This document shows positions 37,859 through 49,602 of a DNA stretch of 64,000 bases, piece after piece. The DNA comes from Auanema rhodensis. Lineage: Eukaryota > Nematoda > Chromadorea > Rhabditida > Rhabditidae. The stretch's first letter is position 1, and each line of letters opens with the position of its first letter. The DNA is taken from NCBI GenBank assembly GCA_964057225.1, contig OZ059895.1, positions 14,933,001-14,997,000 of the forward strand, read 5' to 3'. Below the pieces are notes generated by a model. That model was not told where the DNA came from. It searched no databases and was given only the letters and a program-made list of their open reading frames with translations. Position numbers and translations under genes: made by a program.

Positions 37859-40800
37859 CTACTCTGCTCTAGCATGTTTAGCATTTTGACTTTCCCACAT
37901 ATGATAATATACACCTTTAGCTGCTAGAAGTGTTTTGTGGCTGGAAACACAAGGAATAATATATGTTCGAGTTAAGCTGTAACTTACTTTCCACTTTCTA
38001 CAACATGTCCTTTCTCTAATACGAGAATACAATGGGCATTCACGATTGTACTCAAACGATGAGCTACAACTACACCCGTTCTTGTGGTACATAGCTCTTC
38101 TAGACACTTCTGAATTGCTCTTTCAGTATTAGTGTCTAAAGCTGATGTTGCCTGAAACGATTTTGATAATAATTAATTTTTCAAGAAATAGATTACTTCG
38201 TCTAAGAAAATAAATTGAGGTTGTTTAAGAATAGTTCTGGCGATGGCAACACGTTGCTTCTCTCCACCAGACAACTTCAATCCACGTTCACCGACCATAG
38301 TATTGTACCCTGGTAAAGATAAGAAGAATGCTAAGTTGATCTATTGACCAATATACCTTCAGGTAGTGATATAATCTTGTCATGAATCATGGCCGCTTTG
38401 GCAGCAGACATTACTTCTTCATCTGATGCACTGGGATTTCCAAAACGAATGTTATACCTGACATGAGAAAATAAATAAAAAACAGGTGTCACTAATGTAA
38501 AACATACATGATTGTGTCATTAAATAGAACAGTGTCCTGTGGAACAATTCCAATAGTTTTTCTAAGTGATTTCAATTTGATATCCTTGATATTATGACCA
38601 TCAAATGATATACTTCCATCATTTGATTCAAATAATCGGAAGAGTAAACGAATAATAGTACTCTTTCCACTTCCGGATGCTCCAACCTTGAATCAAAATA
38701 TAATGAGTCTAGGTGCTCAAAATAAAGTTTGTTACCAATGCAATAGTTTGTCCACTCGAAACTTCAAAGGAAATATTATCAAGAACAACATTGTTCTCAT
38801 TATAAGAGAAAGACAAGTTCTTCACGCTAATGGTTCCGTTCTCTGGTTTGTAGTCAATAGCTCCTACAGTGTCTTGGACCTCCACATCTTCATTCATTAA
38901 ATCGAACATATTCTCCATATCAATAAAGGATTTTTGAATAGTTCTATAGAAATATAATCATGCCAAACGATTGAAACGAATGATATACTCACCTGTATAC
39001 AGTTCCGAAAAAGTTCAATGGAGAGTAAAGTTGCAAAATATAAGTAGAGAATAAGACATAATCTCCAACCTGAAACAAAAAAACAAAAACTAGGAACATC
39101 TATAGGCATTCTTACGGTTAAGTTATTATCGACAGTAATCAAGTAAGCAACTAATAGAGATCCAGCCAATAATCCAGCTCCAATAATTCCATTTTGGCAA
39201 AAATTGAGGAACGCTAAAGATGCTGCTGCTCTCCATTCAGCGATTTGGAAACTTGAAATCAAAATTAATTATATATACAATTACAAATTAGAGAAACCTT
39301 TCAATCGATTGCTTGAAGCGGTGTACTTCGTAGTCTTCGTTTCCATAATATTTAACAGTTTCATAATTCAGAAGTGAATCAGTTCCTACGATGATAAATA
39401 TATTACTGTGAGCAAAATAGACCAAAAATCCCTACCAATGGCACTGCTGGCATTTTCTTTCTCATTCATCTCTCTTCTAAATTGAGTTCTCCATTCGGTT
39501 ACGTAGATGGTTACAACTGCAAAATAAGAATTTCACTTGACTCTTCTTCATATGCTTTGATAAAGGACTTACCCAAATATAGTACCATCGTTACGAACAC
39601 AATTAATCCGAAATAGCTGTTAAAAGTGGAAAAGAAGAATACTACAGCAATACCAATATCAGCAATGGTTGGCACGATGTTGAACAGTACATAGCTGTAA
39701 AGTAAAATATTTCAATGAGCTTTTAGAAAACAGAAATATAATGAAATAATCCGTAACAATATACAATGAAATTCTGACGATGATAAAAAACGATTACGGT
39801 AGCGTAATTTAAAAATTATGCTAATTAGATTAAAATGATAGCATGTTCATTTTTAAAGTTAGCAAACTCGCAAACGGTTGCATTTGTATTTCATTCGCTA
39901 TTCTCCCAAAAAAATTTGAAATTTTTGAATAAGTTTTTAAATGCAGTATACTAACTTCAAAATACTATTAACTGATCCAGTTCCTCTGTCCATAACTCTC
40001 AAAACTAAACCAGTTTTTCTTGACAAATGCCATCTTAAGGAAAGAGAGTGGAGATGCGCAAACAGCTCGACCTAATCACTTCTTTAACAGATCTTTCTAA
40101 GTTATTATAGGAACCTCTAATTCTTTGGTAGTATATTGCTGAATAGGGGTCCATAAGTACGTTCTTACAGTATTCAAAAATCCTCCCATGGCACCTCCAT
40201 TTCCTTGTAAAAACTTTAAAAATGTAGAAATATAAATTAGTGAAAACTGGAAATTGTCAGGATGTGCCAAACCATCAACTAGAAAACGAGAGCATAAAAT
40301 TCAGACTATAACATCTGTACCGACCGATCCATTTACTATACAATGGCAAAACCACGTTGATAAGACGTCCGATAAGCAGCAAAAACAGACAGAAAACTAC
40401 ACGAAGCTGGAGTGGAACGGATTTTCTAGGCCATATATAAGGAAGAATCAGTGAAACTTTTCGTGAAAAACCATTCCAAGTCTAAAACTCGAATCATTTC
40501 AAATAATTAAAGTAGAGGTAAGATATACAGAATCTGGGTTTGATTTAAACAAAAATGAGCACATTGTAGTGAAAAAGAGCAGTGCAATCAAGCAAGATTC
40601 CACGATATAAAAAGTCAGTTCACCATGCTTAAAGAATCTGAAAACAAATTTTGATTAAGAGAGAAAAAGCTAAGTTATGGTTTCTGACTTGGCGGCAGAA
40701 AATGCGCTCCAAGCTGACAGAGGTATCATCTGCATTAGACAAACTCCAGAGTAGGAAAGAGCTAGAGCCAGATGGAGATGTGGTTCCTTCCGATACTTGA

Positions 40801-41207
40801 CATACACAGCAAAAGCCGTAATCCAGAAGGCCTATTCATAGTTCAATTGACTATATGGATATGGGAAGTAAGCTCACCTCTTTAGCTGCTAGTAATGCTA
40901 TCAAAACATAGGTACATTTATGAACATAAAAAGCATAGAAGATGTAGGAAATAGTCAGAGCAATGAGAAGAACTTTAGTTAATGCTGCGGTATAAAAGGA
41001 GGCAGGAAAGCCACCTGAGAAGAAAAAAAATAATCAAAAGGGACGACTTCTGAACGAACCAAGTCTTCTATATGTAGAAGTATACGGAAGGAAGATGATA
41101 ATTCCATTGACCACACCGACTAGGCCATAGAACAAAAATTCTAAAACTTGAGCACACTGTGGTTCCAATGGCCACCCTCTTTTACAGGATTCCAAGACAG
41201 GATCCAT
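37859..41207 (-). CDS. hmt-1: ABC half transporter, HMT-1/ABCB6 type
   Basis: Eighteen exons in transcript order (41060-41207, 40878-41014, 40689-40831, 40529-40637, 40325-40481, 40115-40278, 39956-40071, 39573-39694, 39436-39516, 39298-39385, 39116-39251, 38993-39069, 38736-38943, 38508-38686, 38357-38457, 38197-38309, 37988-38151, 37859-37940) give 774 aa, against about 800 for C. elegans HMT-1. An extra N-terminal membrane domain is followed by a six-helix core ([37 protein letters not shown]). The nucleotide-binding domain has Walker [10 protein letters not shown] (Lys near 570), a VPQD Q-loop, signature LSGGEKQR, Walker B FIFLDE and an H-loop VVVAHRLST. Family members move heme/porphyrins or phytochelatin-metal complexes across mitochondrial or endolysosomal membranes. 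The start sits directly behind an ATTTTAG acceptor, about 300 bases downstream of the preceding gene's stop. Confidence 0.92.
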
Positions 41208-41507
41208 CTAAAATCACATTCAAACCAAAAGCATTCAATAGATTTTAAGAAAATGAATGCCACAGTATGCTCAAACAAATGAGATAATTAGAAAAAAATA
41301 AATTTTTCATCACATGAATAATAACAACATAACAATAAGGGTCAAAATGTCAAATAAAACTCAACAAAATAACAAAAATCTTTTACACGATAACGTTGAA
41401 AATTCAACATGTTATAACGTATAGAAGCTATATTCTGATGATAAGACCAGATAACAAATTGATAAACTATGAAACTGATATTACGAAAGGTGTGGGGCAT
41501 AAATTCA
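41208..41507. other. Short spacer between two same-strand genes (possible operon)
   Basis: About 300 bases separate the IPI1-like stop from the transporter ATG on the minus strand. The ATG immediately follows a consensus 3' splice acceptor with no cis exon visible upstream, which suggests a downstream operon gene processed by trans-splicing. Confidence 0.45.
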
Positions 41508-43020
41508 TCACCTAATCCAAGCAGTAGCTTTATGAATCCTTTCACATTTCCGTAAACTAGCTGCTTTCTTCACACCATTCCATGCTGAATTAATTTTTCG
41601 ATTGAAATCATCAACTATGAATGAATTTGGCTGATTTTCAACAGTACGCCCAATCTAAAAACGAAAAGATTAAGTATCAACAAGAAGTAAAACTAACTGA
41701 TTCCAGAATGGAGATAGTGAGAGCCAAAAAAGCTCCACCTTTATCTTCAATGATAACTGTTGCTAAAACAAAAAGAGTAATAAAGTAGGGCAACAGTGGT
41801 AGCTTGCCTATAATGGGTGCAAGTACTGTGCTGAGTGATAAAATAGATTCTGGTAATTCAAATGGAGAAGCATTAGCAGTGATGGAAGTACTTACAACGG
41901 GGAAATCGAATGGATTACCCTGAAACATGACGGTTAGTTTATATTAAATACGGATAGTTAATTTACGCTTTTGAAAATGCTGGTCAGGCTCAATTCGGGC
42001 TCAACAGTTTCCTTTTCATACGAAAGCTTTACATCCTGTATAGCAATATCGTTTCCTAAGTTACTGCAATCGAAAACCTGGAAGCGATATTCATATAAAC
42101 ACAGAAAAGATTATAAAAAAACCTTAATGAATATTTGAATTGTTTCTAAAAACTTTGGTGAATTCCATGACGGTTTTCTTGGACTGGCAAGAAATTTTAC
42201 AAATCTTCATGAAGAATAAATAAACAGAGAAGAAAAGAGTAAAAGAAACTAACGATTGAAAAAGATCCATACTACTTCTACTAAGTTTTGGATAGGATGA
42301 CATAAGTGTGGATAGAACAGACAGAGCTACTACGCGAATACTGAATCAGAGATGTAGGCAAAATGATGATATATGGAGAAGCCATACCTCATTTCCATGT
42401 GCGTAAGCGCACGTAGAATGTGTGCAACAAAAAGAGTGAAATGAGCACTCATGGCATGAGAGGGTGCTGTGCAAACAACAACCAGCAATGCTTTCAAATG
42501 AGAAGAAAGTTGTGGATCATTTATCTAAATAAATTTAAAAACATGATGAGAAACAGAAAATTTACGAATTACCTCACTAAGTAAACGAGCAACAGAAGGA
42601 ATTAGAGTTCTTAGATGAGAAGCTATCAAATCTGGTCGAGATGTTAGAAGTTGCTTGGTGCCCACCAAAGCCTCTTTCCGAATACTCTAAACATTGCGAA
42701 ATGGACAAATTGCGAAATACTACTGAGAGATATACTATCATACCTTGTTGAAATGTCCTAATTGCTTACATAGTTCGTCTAAGGAATGGCCTCTATATGA
42801 CAATGGCACGTCAGCAGTTTCATGTTTCTCATCAAATTGTGATGTCAGTACTAATTTTTTGCCTGGAAAGATACGTCATGAATAAAACTGGACTGAAGCG
42901 TATTAACAAACTCTGAATTGTCGTATCAGTGGTGGCAGTTTTTTTCAATTTTTTTCCAACTTTTAGCTTAACTTTTTGAAAGTCAGCTATTTTCTTTTGT
43001 TTTTGCTTTTTGGTAACCAT
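41508..43020 (-). CDS. IPI1/TEX10-like pre-60S ribosome factor
   Basis: Nine exons in transcript order (42912-43020, 42744-42862, 42573-42686, 42388-42524, 42254-42340, 42123-42204, 41967-42077, 41698-41919, 41508-41654) give 375 aa. That is close to yeast Ipi1 (334) and far shorter than human TEX10 (about 930). The basic N-terminus with DFQKVKLKVGKKLKK is the hallmark of the family. It is followed by helical armadillo-like sequence (YRGHSLDELCKQLGHFNKSI, KEALVGTKQLL, PDLIASHLRTLIPSVARLL). IPI1/TEX10 works in the Rix1 complex in ITS2 processing and late 60S maturation. The ATG directly follows a TTTTTCAG acceptor. The stop is read at TGA 41508-41510; a donor-like GGTGATG there leaves a small chance of another exon. 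Confidence 0.82.
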
Positions 43021-43526
43021 CTGAAAAATCATATTTTCAAAATTAAATTCATGCCCATGATATGAAAAAGAATATATAGAATGAAAGCAACCATTATAGC
43101 AAATATAGAAAGTAAGAATGATGTTTCACGTAAAACTTCACGTAAATTATTGAAAAAAGACAATTATATTTCATTTAGCTCTTTGAAAAGAGCGGTCGTG
43201 CTTTAATAGGGAGTTACATCTTAAACAATTAAATAAGGGTAGCAGTAGAATATTGGCAGAATAAGAGATATTGTATTGAACTCTCATATAAAACCCTCAG
43301 GTATTTAATATGTGCCTTTTATAATTTTATATTATTATATTCTATCTAATCATCAACTTTAACTTAATTAGTATATGAAGAAAATATATTTATGTGAGCT
43401 TGAAAATAGGTACGCATAAACTTTGGTTAGCGCGAAGACAAAATTATTATTAGTAGCAAGGGGACAGACAAGAATATTATTTTAACTTCTCAGAAAGTAA
43501 CAACATTTTCTTAATGAATTTTCTCA
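43021..43526. promoter_or_regulatory. Divergent promoter region with paired TTCACGTAAA boxes
   Basis: About 500 bases lie between the minus-strand IPI1-like start and the plus-strand HELQ start, so both promoters should be here. TTCACGTAAA occurs at 43125-43134 and 43137-43146, 12 bases apart. Promoter function is inferred from gene orientation. Confidence 0.5.
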
Positions 43527-46500
43527 ATGGATGATTCTTTTGATCTTGTCGCTCCTCTTCAAATAAAATCGGACAATAATAGAAGGAAATCAGGTAAAAA
43601 TCGAGATAGTTCTTAAATGTAAAACACCTTTTGTCTTAAGATATACTACATCTAACTCCTAGAGGCAAAAATAAATATAAAAATCCGGTTATTGAATGTA
43701 ATTGAAATAGTTGCGAACGTGCAAAATCCTACTTTTCTTTTCAGTTAGTCAGAGTCAGGGAGAGGAGTGTTCATCACGCAAAAGAAAATTAGATAAAATT
43801 GTTACGCCAAAAATAAAGAAAACTACAGATAGTCCAAAGCCAAAGGTAAGACGGCAAAATTGAATACTTTTCTCAAAAACAATGGTTGAAAATGCAATAT
43901 AGCTTTAATGGCAACAATCTAAGTCTTAAGAATGAAAGAAAACACTTTGAGTTGACTTATGAAGATGTGAAAATCTGCAAAACTAATTCTGAACAAATAT
44001 ATTTGATCAAAAAATATCTTGATAGGATGGTAAACTAAATAAGAAAAAGTTTAATTTTTGTGGAATTGCTGAAAGTGTTCAGACTTCATACCGTACAAGA
44101 AAGAAGATAACACAACTTTACGGTAAATGATGCCGGAAGTGCATTTCATAATTTCTGTTACATGTAGAATGGCAAGAAGACTGTTTATCTGATAATAGAC
44201 TCCTAAGAGGGCAGAATCTAATTGTTTCCCTCCCGACCGGAGCAGGAAAGACATTAGTGGCTGAGGTAATTCAATCCTAAATATATTTCTAGTGATTCTT
44301 GAATTTTATAAGATTTTGATGCTGCGTGAAGCAACGGTGAAGAGAAAATCTTCTATTCTAATTTTACCGTATGTGGCTATCGTTCAAGAGAAAATCAGCT
44401 CGTTACATTTTTTTGAGGAAGATTTCAAGGTTCATATAGAAGAGTATGCTTCTTCCAAGGGTATTTATATCATATAGAATTAAATTTAAAAACAAATTTC
44501 ACATTTCTAGGACGTATACCACCCATAAAACGAAGAAATGGTGTTTCTATTTATATTGCTACCATTGAAAAAGCAAATATGCTGATGAATTCCCTTATTG
44601 AAAAAAATCAACTAGACAAAATCGGATTAGTCGTAGTTGATGAAGTAAGCTATAAAAAATAATTTAATATTTTGGTTTAATTTTCAGCTGCATATGTTAG
44701 GCGATGGTAGACGAGGAGCCCTTCTGGAACAGATGCTTTCCAAATACTTGAAAGAAGGTAATAATTAACTGAATCTAATAAAAATATGATCAAGTTGTTA
44801 AGGAATTGGTCAAATTGTTGGAATGTCAGCTACTCTCTCTAATATGCCTCAATTATCTCAATTTTTAAGAGCTTACGTGTATACAACTGAATTTCGCCCG
44901 GTTTGTGAGAGAATTTTGAATAAGTTAAATCATATTTTAAGGTTAAATTGAACGAGTTTATGAAGTTGAATAGTACGTTGTATAGGGTAATGCCAGGGGG
45001 TCGTACTGTTGTCGAGAAAACATTTGCACCGTATGTATGTTAAGCTTCGTCGTTAGAATATGTGCATTTTAATATGACTTTTAGAAGTTAGAGAAGAAAG
45101 ACCCTGATGGAATTACTCAAATCTTGCAAAGACTTGTCCCGCACAAGTCTGCTCTGATTTTTTGTCCGACGAAAAAGAATTGTGAGAATGCAGCTTACAT
45201 GATAGCCAAAATTTTCCCAAAGTGATATTTTGATAATATCACATGCCATAATTGGATGTCTTTCAGATCTGTTCGTGATCATAGGTTAGATGAAAAGAAA
45301 CAGCTTGTTGAAGCTATCAAGAGCGATAACGAAGGAAAAGTATGATACAGCTACCTTTCTCATTTATTTATGGTCATATATAGATAGATGAAGTTATGGA
45401 AAATTGCTTGTTGGCTGGAATAGGTTTTCATCATTCAGGGTTAACGCACGAGGAGAGAAAACATATTGAAGCAGCGTATTGCGTAAGTGATGTATCTCTG
45501 TTTCTCTGGTAATGTTCTGAAAATTAGGACGGTGTTATCTGCGTGATATGTGCAACATCTACGTTAGCGGCGGGAGTAAATTTACCAGCAAGAGTTGTTA
45601 TTATAAAGGTTTGATCGTATCATTTGATCAAGATATATAATATAAGTGCAGTCACCTTATGTTGGACAAGAATTTATCAAAAAATCTCAATATCTTCAAA
45701 TGATTGGAAGATCCGGTCGTGCTGGATTTGATGACGAAGGTGACAGTATAACCATTGTAAAACCGGGAAATGATGAACGAAAAGTAAGCTCTATCATTGA
45801 TATTAAGTCGTATAGCTCGAACGTTTCAGTTCCGTGATCTTCTACTAAGTAGCATTCCTTGCTGCAACAGTCCTTTAGCTGATGTATCCCTTTTGTCTGC
45901 CTTTGTTCTAGATATTATCACCTTGAAGGTTGAAATACTGTGATTCTTTTCTTAATATTTTCTTAGATGGCGAATTCAAGAGAAAGTTTAGCTGAAGTCA
46001 TCAACAATACCTTATTGTGGGTTCAAAAAGGGGAAGTGGAATGCAACGATTTAGTATATGAAGCTGTGGAATTATTGGTCAAACAGAACCTAATAAGTAT
46101 AACAGAAGAGGTGTTCGATGTGGTATAGTAACTGAAATTAACTGCTATGTCTTTAGAACCTCATACAACCAACTTCTCTTGGCTTGTCCGCTTATCGAGC
46201 AAACTTCCAACCAGAAGAAGTTGGTCAACTTGTAGGATATTTGAGTGACACCTTGGACAAGGTACACATCAATTCACTTATTCAGCGTCATTTATTTTTC
46301 TGCAGGGTGTTGTCTTTTCTTCATGTTTCCATCTGTTGTATGTTATTTCTCCATATGACGTTGAATGTGCTATAGACTGGGATCTCTTTTATCGAGAGGT
46401 TTCTTTTATATATTTACTAATATTTTTAATACTACAAACATTCCAGTATAAGGCTTTATCTAGTTCTGAGAAAGATCTTTTGGCTTCATCAGGCCTTCCT

Positions 46501-47219
46501 GAGCATACAATACTGATGAGAATTCAAAGAAAAGAGAAAATGGTGATTTCTCTATTTGTAAAAGCCTAATTTAGCTCATTTCAGAAAGCTGGTGAACCTT
46601 CAATGAGATTATACATCGGCTTAATGCTCCAGAAGATTTGGCTTCAGGTTCCTGCCTGGGAAGTAGCGAAAATTTTCGGTGTTGACAGAGGCTGGCTAAG
46701 TAACACGCTTCAAAGTTCAATTTGTCAGGCCGCAGCTATTTCAAGATTTTCAGAAGTAAGTCTACATCGGACATAACTTTATATTTTTCGTATTTCAAGG
46801 ATCAGAAACCATTGTGGCCCCTTAAATTTTTACTCCCTGAGCTCGTGAAAAAACTATCCGATTGTACTAAAGTAGAACTTGTTCCGTTGTTATCAATTAA
46901 TGGAATAAAACGAGCAAGAGCACAACATCTTTATTCAGCAGGCTTTAAAACAGTTAAAGATGTAATGTGATATGCTGAAAGAAAAGAGACTTATTGACCC
47001 GTTTAGGTAGCCAACATGGATTATGCACAGCTATCCTCAGCTTTAGGAATTTTCTTACGTAAACATGATGCACAGAAAATAATAAATAGTGCAAAGGTGA
47101 TTTGTCAAATTATAAAAGCAAATGTAGTTTCCTAATTTTAGGCTCTTCTCCGTGATCACATAGACGAAAAGTTTGAGGAATTGGAAGAATACGGTATAAC
47201 ATCTGAAGATGTAAAATGA
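43527..47219 (+). CDS. helq-1: HELQ/HEL308-type DNA helicase
   Basis: Superfamily 2 (Ski2-like) 3'-5' DNA helicase used in replication-fork and crosslink repair. Twenty-four exons (43527-43593, 43745-43845, 43931-43966, 44026-44122, 44168-44265, 44313-44460, 44511-44644, 44688-44757, 44803-44900, 44942-45034, 45085-45221, 45267-45339, 45384-45482, 45528-45608, 45652-45783, 45830-45928, 45967-46122, 46157-46261, 46306-46398, 46447-46542, 46585-46755, 46800-46961, 47007-47096, 47142-47219) give 837 aa. Motifs are LYEWQEDCL, Walker A LPTGAGKT (Lys128), DELH box (226-229), [15 protein letters not shown] and [11 protein letters not shown] winged-helix, ratchet and helix-hairpin-helix part follows ([20 protein letters not shown]). 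Exons 2-4 are the least certain. This is HELQ without a polymerase domain, not POLQ. Confidence 0.92.
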
Positions 47220-47319
47220 TATTTTTTCTCGGATTGTCGTATTAGCTTACAATTAGAATTATACTCATTGTATTTACCACAATTTTTATATTCTCTATGT
47301 ATAATTTATGGTTGTATGT

Positions 47320-47578
47320 TTACTTGTCAGCCAGTTCAGGGTTCATGGCTTCCATAATTTGATCAAGTTTTTCTTCTAATATGGGTACAATTTCTTTGTC
47401 AATGAATAGATGGGTTTCATCTAACTCCTGTAATAATCTGCTATAACTTATTTCTATATCTTTTGTTAACCTTGATAATAAATTTACTTCCCAAAGTTCT
47501 TGATTCGTCTAAATGAATAAGAAGTTGCCGCATGGCCGGATCACAAGTAACTAAAAGGCCTTTCTTTACATTAACCAT
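47320..47578 (-). CDS. gtf-2H5: TFIIH subunit GTF2H5 (TTDA/Tfb5)
   Basis: Two exons (47471-47578 and 47320-47427) with a 43-base intron encode 71 aa, exactly the length of human GTF2H5. The match is clear over its whole length: [20 protein letters not shown] corresponds to the human start, then [13 protein letters not shown] and DETHLFI. The protein stabilises the TFIIH core through p52/XPB and is needed for nucleotide excision repair. An acceptor lies three bases before the ATG, and the upstream same-strand gene stops only 153 bases away, which suggests co-transcription with mrpl-22. Its 3' end faces the HELQ 3' end at a distance of 100 bases. Confidence 0.93.
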
Positions 47579-47731
47579 TTCCTGAATAGGATGACAATAA
47601 TAATAATAAACACAGTGACAAAAATTGGAAATAAAGAACCAAACAAGGTATGAAATCACACAAAGTACAGTACAATATCAGAGATTTATGTAATAACAAG
47701 TAACAACTAAAGCCTATTAACAAAAAATATT

Positions 47732-48948
47732 TTAGATGCTATACTTCTTTGAACGAGATCTCAAATGCTCATAATATTCCTCCATTTTATCCCATCCTGT
47801 CATAGGTTTGAATCGTCCCTTAAAGCCTGGAGCTGGTCCCTGAAAACTTGATGATTCAAGAGGGATATCAACTCAGATATGCATACCTCTTCTAAGCGAA
47901 CAAAAATATGAATATATCTATATCGAATGGTATTCCAATTTTCATGAGCATGTCTTCTAGCTCCTTTTATAATGTTACTTTGTACCGGGAAGGCATCAGC
48001 CACATACATTTCTCCGGGGAATTCAATGTGAAATTCATTTGTGGCTCTTTCTTTAGCTTCAATTAGAAGCTCACGTAGGATAGATGAACCCTGAATATTA
48101 TATCATTTAGAATAGCCCTCTCTAAGGTGTCATCTTTACTTTCATTTGTTGGAACTCTAATTGAACAATAGCTTCATCAACATTCATTTTCCAAGCAAAT
48201 TGACATGCTTGCCACATTCTCTTTGGGGAGAAGTGTACCTGAAAAGAAAAGCATAACAAATCTATATAAATAAACAAAATTCTTATTAAGCCCATTTTGT
48301 ACTTGTTGTTGTGATAGTTTGAAATAATTTTATATTATAAACTATGAAGCAGAAAGCAACCGTTCCATAACAATTCGACTTCAAATGAAAACTTCACGTA
48401 TACGTCAAATGCAAAATGATTATTCTAATTTTCAAGAGTCATGTTGTTTATAGAAATTATAAAACTTAAAACCACTTACAGATTCTCTGCAATGATATAC
48501 TTCTTTCTTCTTTGGTAAATTAGTTTCAGGGACGACATAGTTTCTTGGCCAAACTACTTTGTTATAGTATTCCCATTTTTCAGGGGTCATTCCATATCCT
48601 TTCAAAGGATCGGGAAAATCATCATCTTTGTTAGCTTTTCTATCCAAGTCCCATTCTGGCGCATAATAAACCTGAAGAGTCAAAAGGAAATGTATAATTT
48701 CCGTTATTTCACGAAAAAACAAAACCTTTGGGGCCAGTGTTTCCTCGGATTGTAGTTTTGGCTTTCTCAAGTTCACCCGACGATCCCACTCCTAGAAGTT
48801 AGCGGTCCCCGATAGAAAAATAATAAAATTATGAAACCTTTTCCGCTGAAGATTTAGAAAAACTTGCTGCTCTATATGCGGCTCTACTAGCTGCAGCTTC
48901 ACTATGGGCTAAACGAACACAGGAGGTCCATAACCGCATCATCTTCAT
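47732..48948 (-). CDS. mrpl-22: Mitochondrial ribosomal protein uL22m
   Basis: Six exons in transcript order (48838-48948, 48726-48791, 48480-48671, 48140-48238, 47887-48090, 47732-47839) give 259 aa. The N-terminus is basic and rich in Ala/Ser, as in a mitochondrial import signal. The middle has a family-typical LRKPKLQSEETLAPKVYYAPE, close to the same position in human MRPL22. The uL22 domain follows (VHFSPKRMWQAC, DEAIVQLEF, LRELLIEAKERA, RYRYIHIFVRLEEGPAPG). uL22m lines the peptide exit tunnel of the mitoribosome. The ATG directly follows a TTCAAG acceptor. From memory, C. elegans mrpl-22 (Y39A1A.6) lies next to rabx-5 (Y39A1A.5), as here. Confidence 0.93.
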
Positions 48949-49602
48949 CTTGAAGACTTTTGTTACACATAGATTTTTTGAAAACTTTTATACTCCTGAT
49001 ATCTATTAAGGTGAGAACCTTCTACTTCTTTATAAATTAATAAAATATACAACCCGTTTATTTGGAATAATTAAATCATAATTACACATTATACATATTG
49101 AACAAAAATAGCGGAATTTGTAAGAATATTTGAAAAATCATAGTTTCTCCTAATTTTCAGGCAGATTGGGGTTGAACTTCAGAAGAGAAATTACTTTACA
49201 GAAAAAAAGCAAGTCAATTCCATTCAGCTCTTTCAAAACTGATCATGCCTAAAAAATTTAATTAAGACGATTCAAAATCTAAAAAAAAACATGCATTGCA
49301 GTCCCCATCCACCACTTTAGAAAGGTTCTGTTGTAAAAAAACAGAGTTCACATCTAGCATTCTATAGTCCATTCTTCTTTGAAAAAAGGCTGAAAAGAAA
49401 AGGACTTTTAGTTTATTAATTCGTACACATATAACAAACCTTGAAAAGAAGTTGGAACGTTAGTTATGCTATCCAAATAGAGTTAGAGCAAAAAATTAGA
49501 AAAATCATGTAAATACATGATAATTTAGTTAAAGAATTAGAAAAAATGACTAGAATGTAGTAAAACGTGAAAATACATATTGGCAAGTTATTGCGTACGT
49601 AA
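48949..49602. other. Spacer between rabx-5 and mrpl-22
   Basis: AT-rich, no coding sequence seen. It likely contains the 3' UTR of rabx-5 and upstream sequence of mrpl-22. Confidence 0.5.

Noticed and set aside
43527-47219. Assignment as DNA polymerase theta
   Set aside because: The helicase core alone would allow it, but no polymerase domain follows and the C-terminus ends in a helix-hairpin-helix part as in HELQ.
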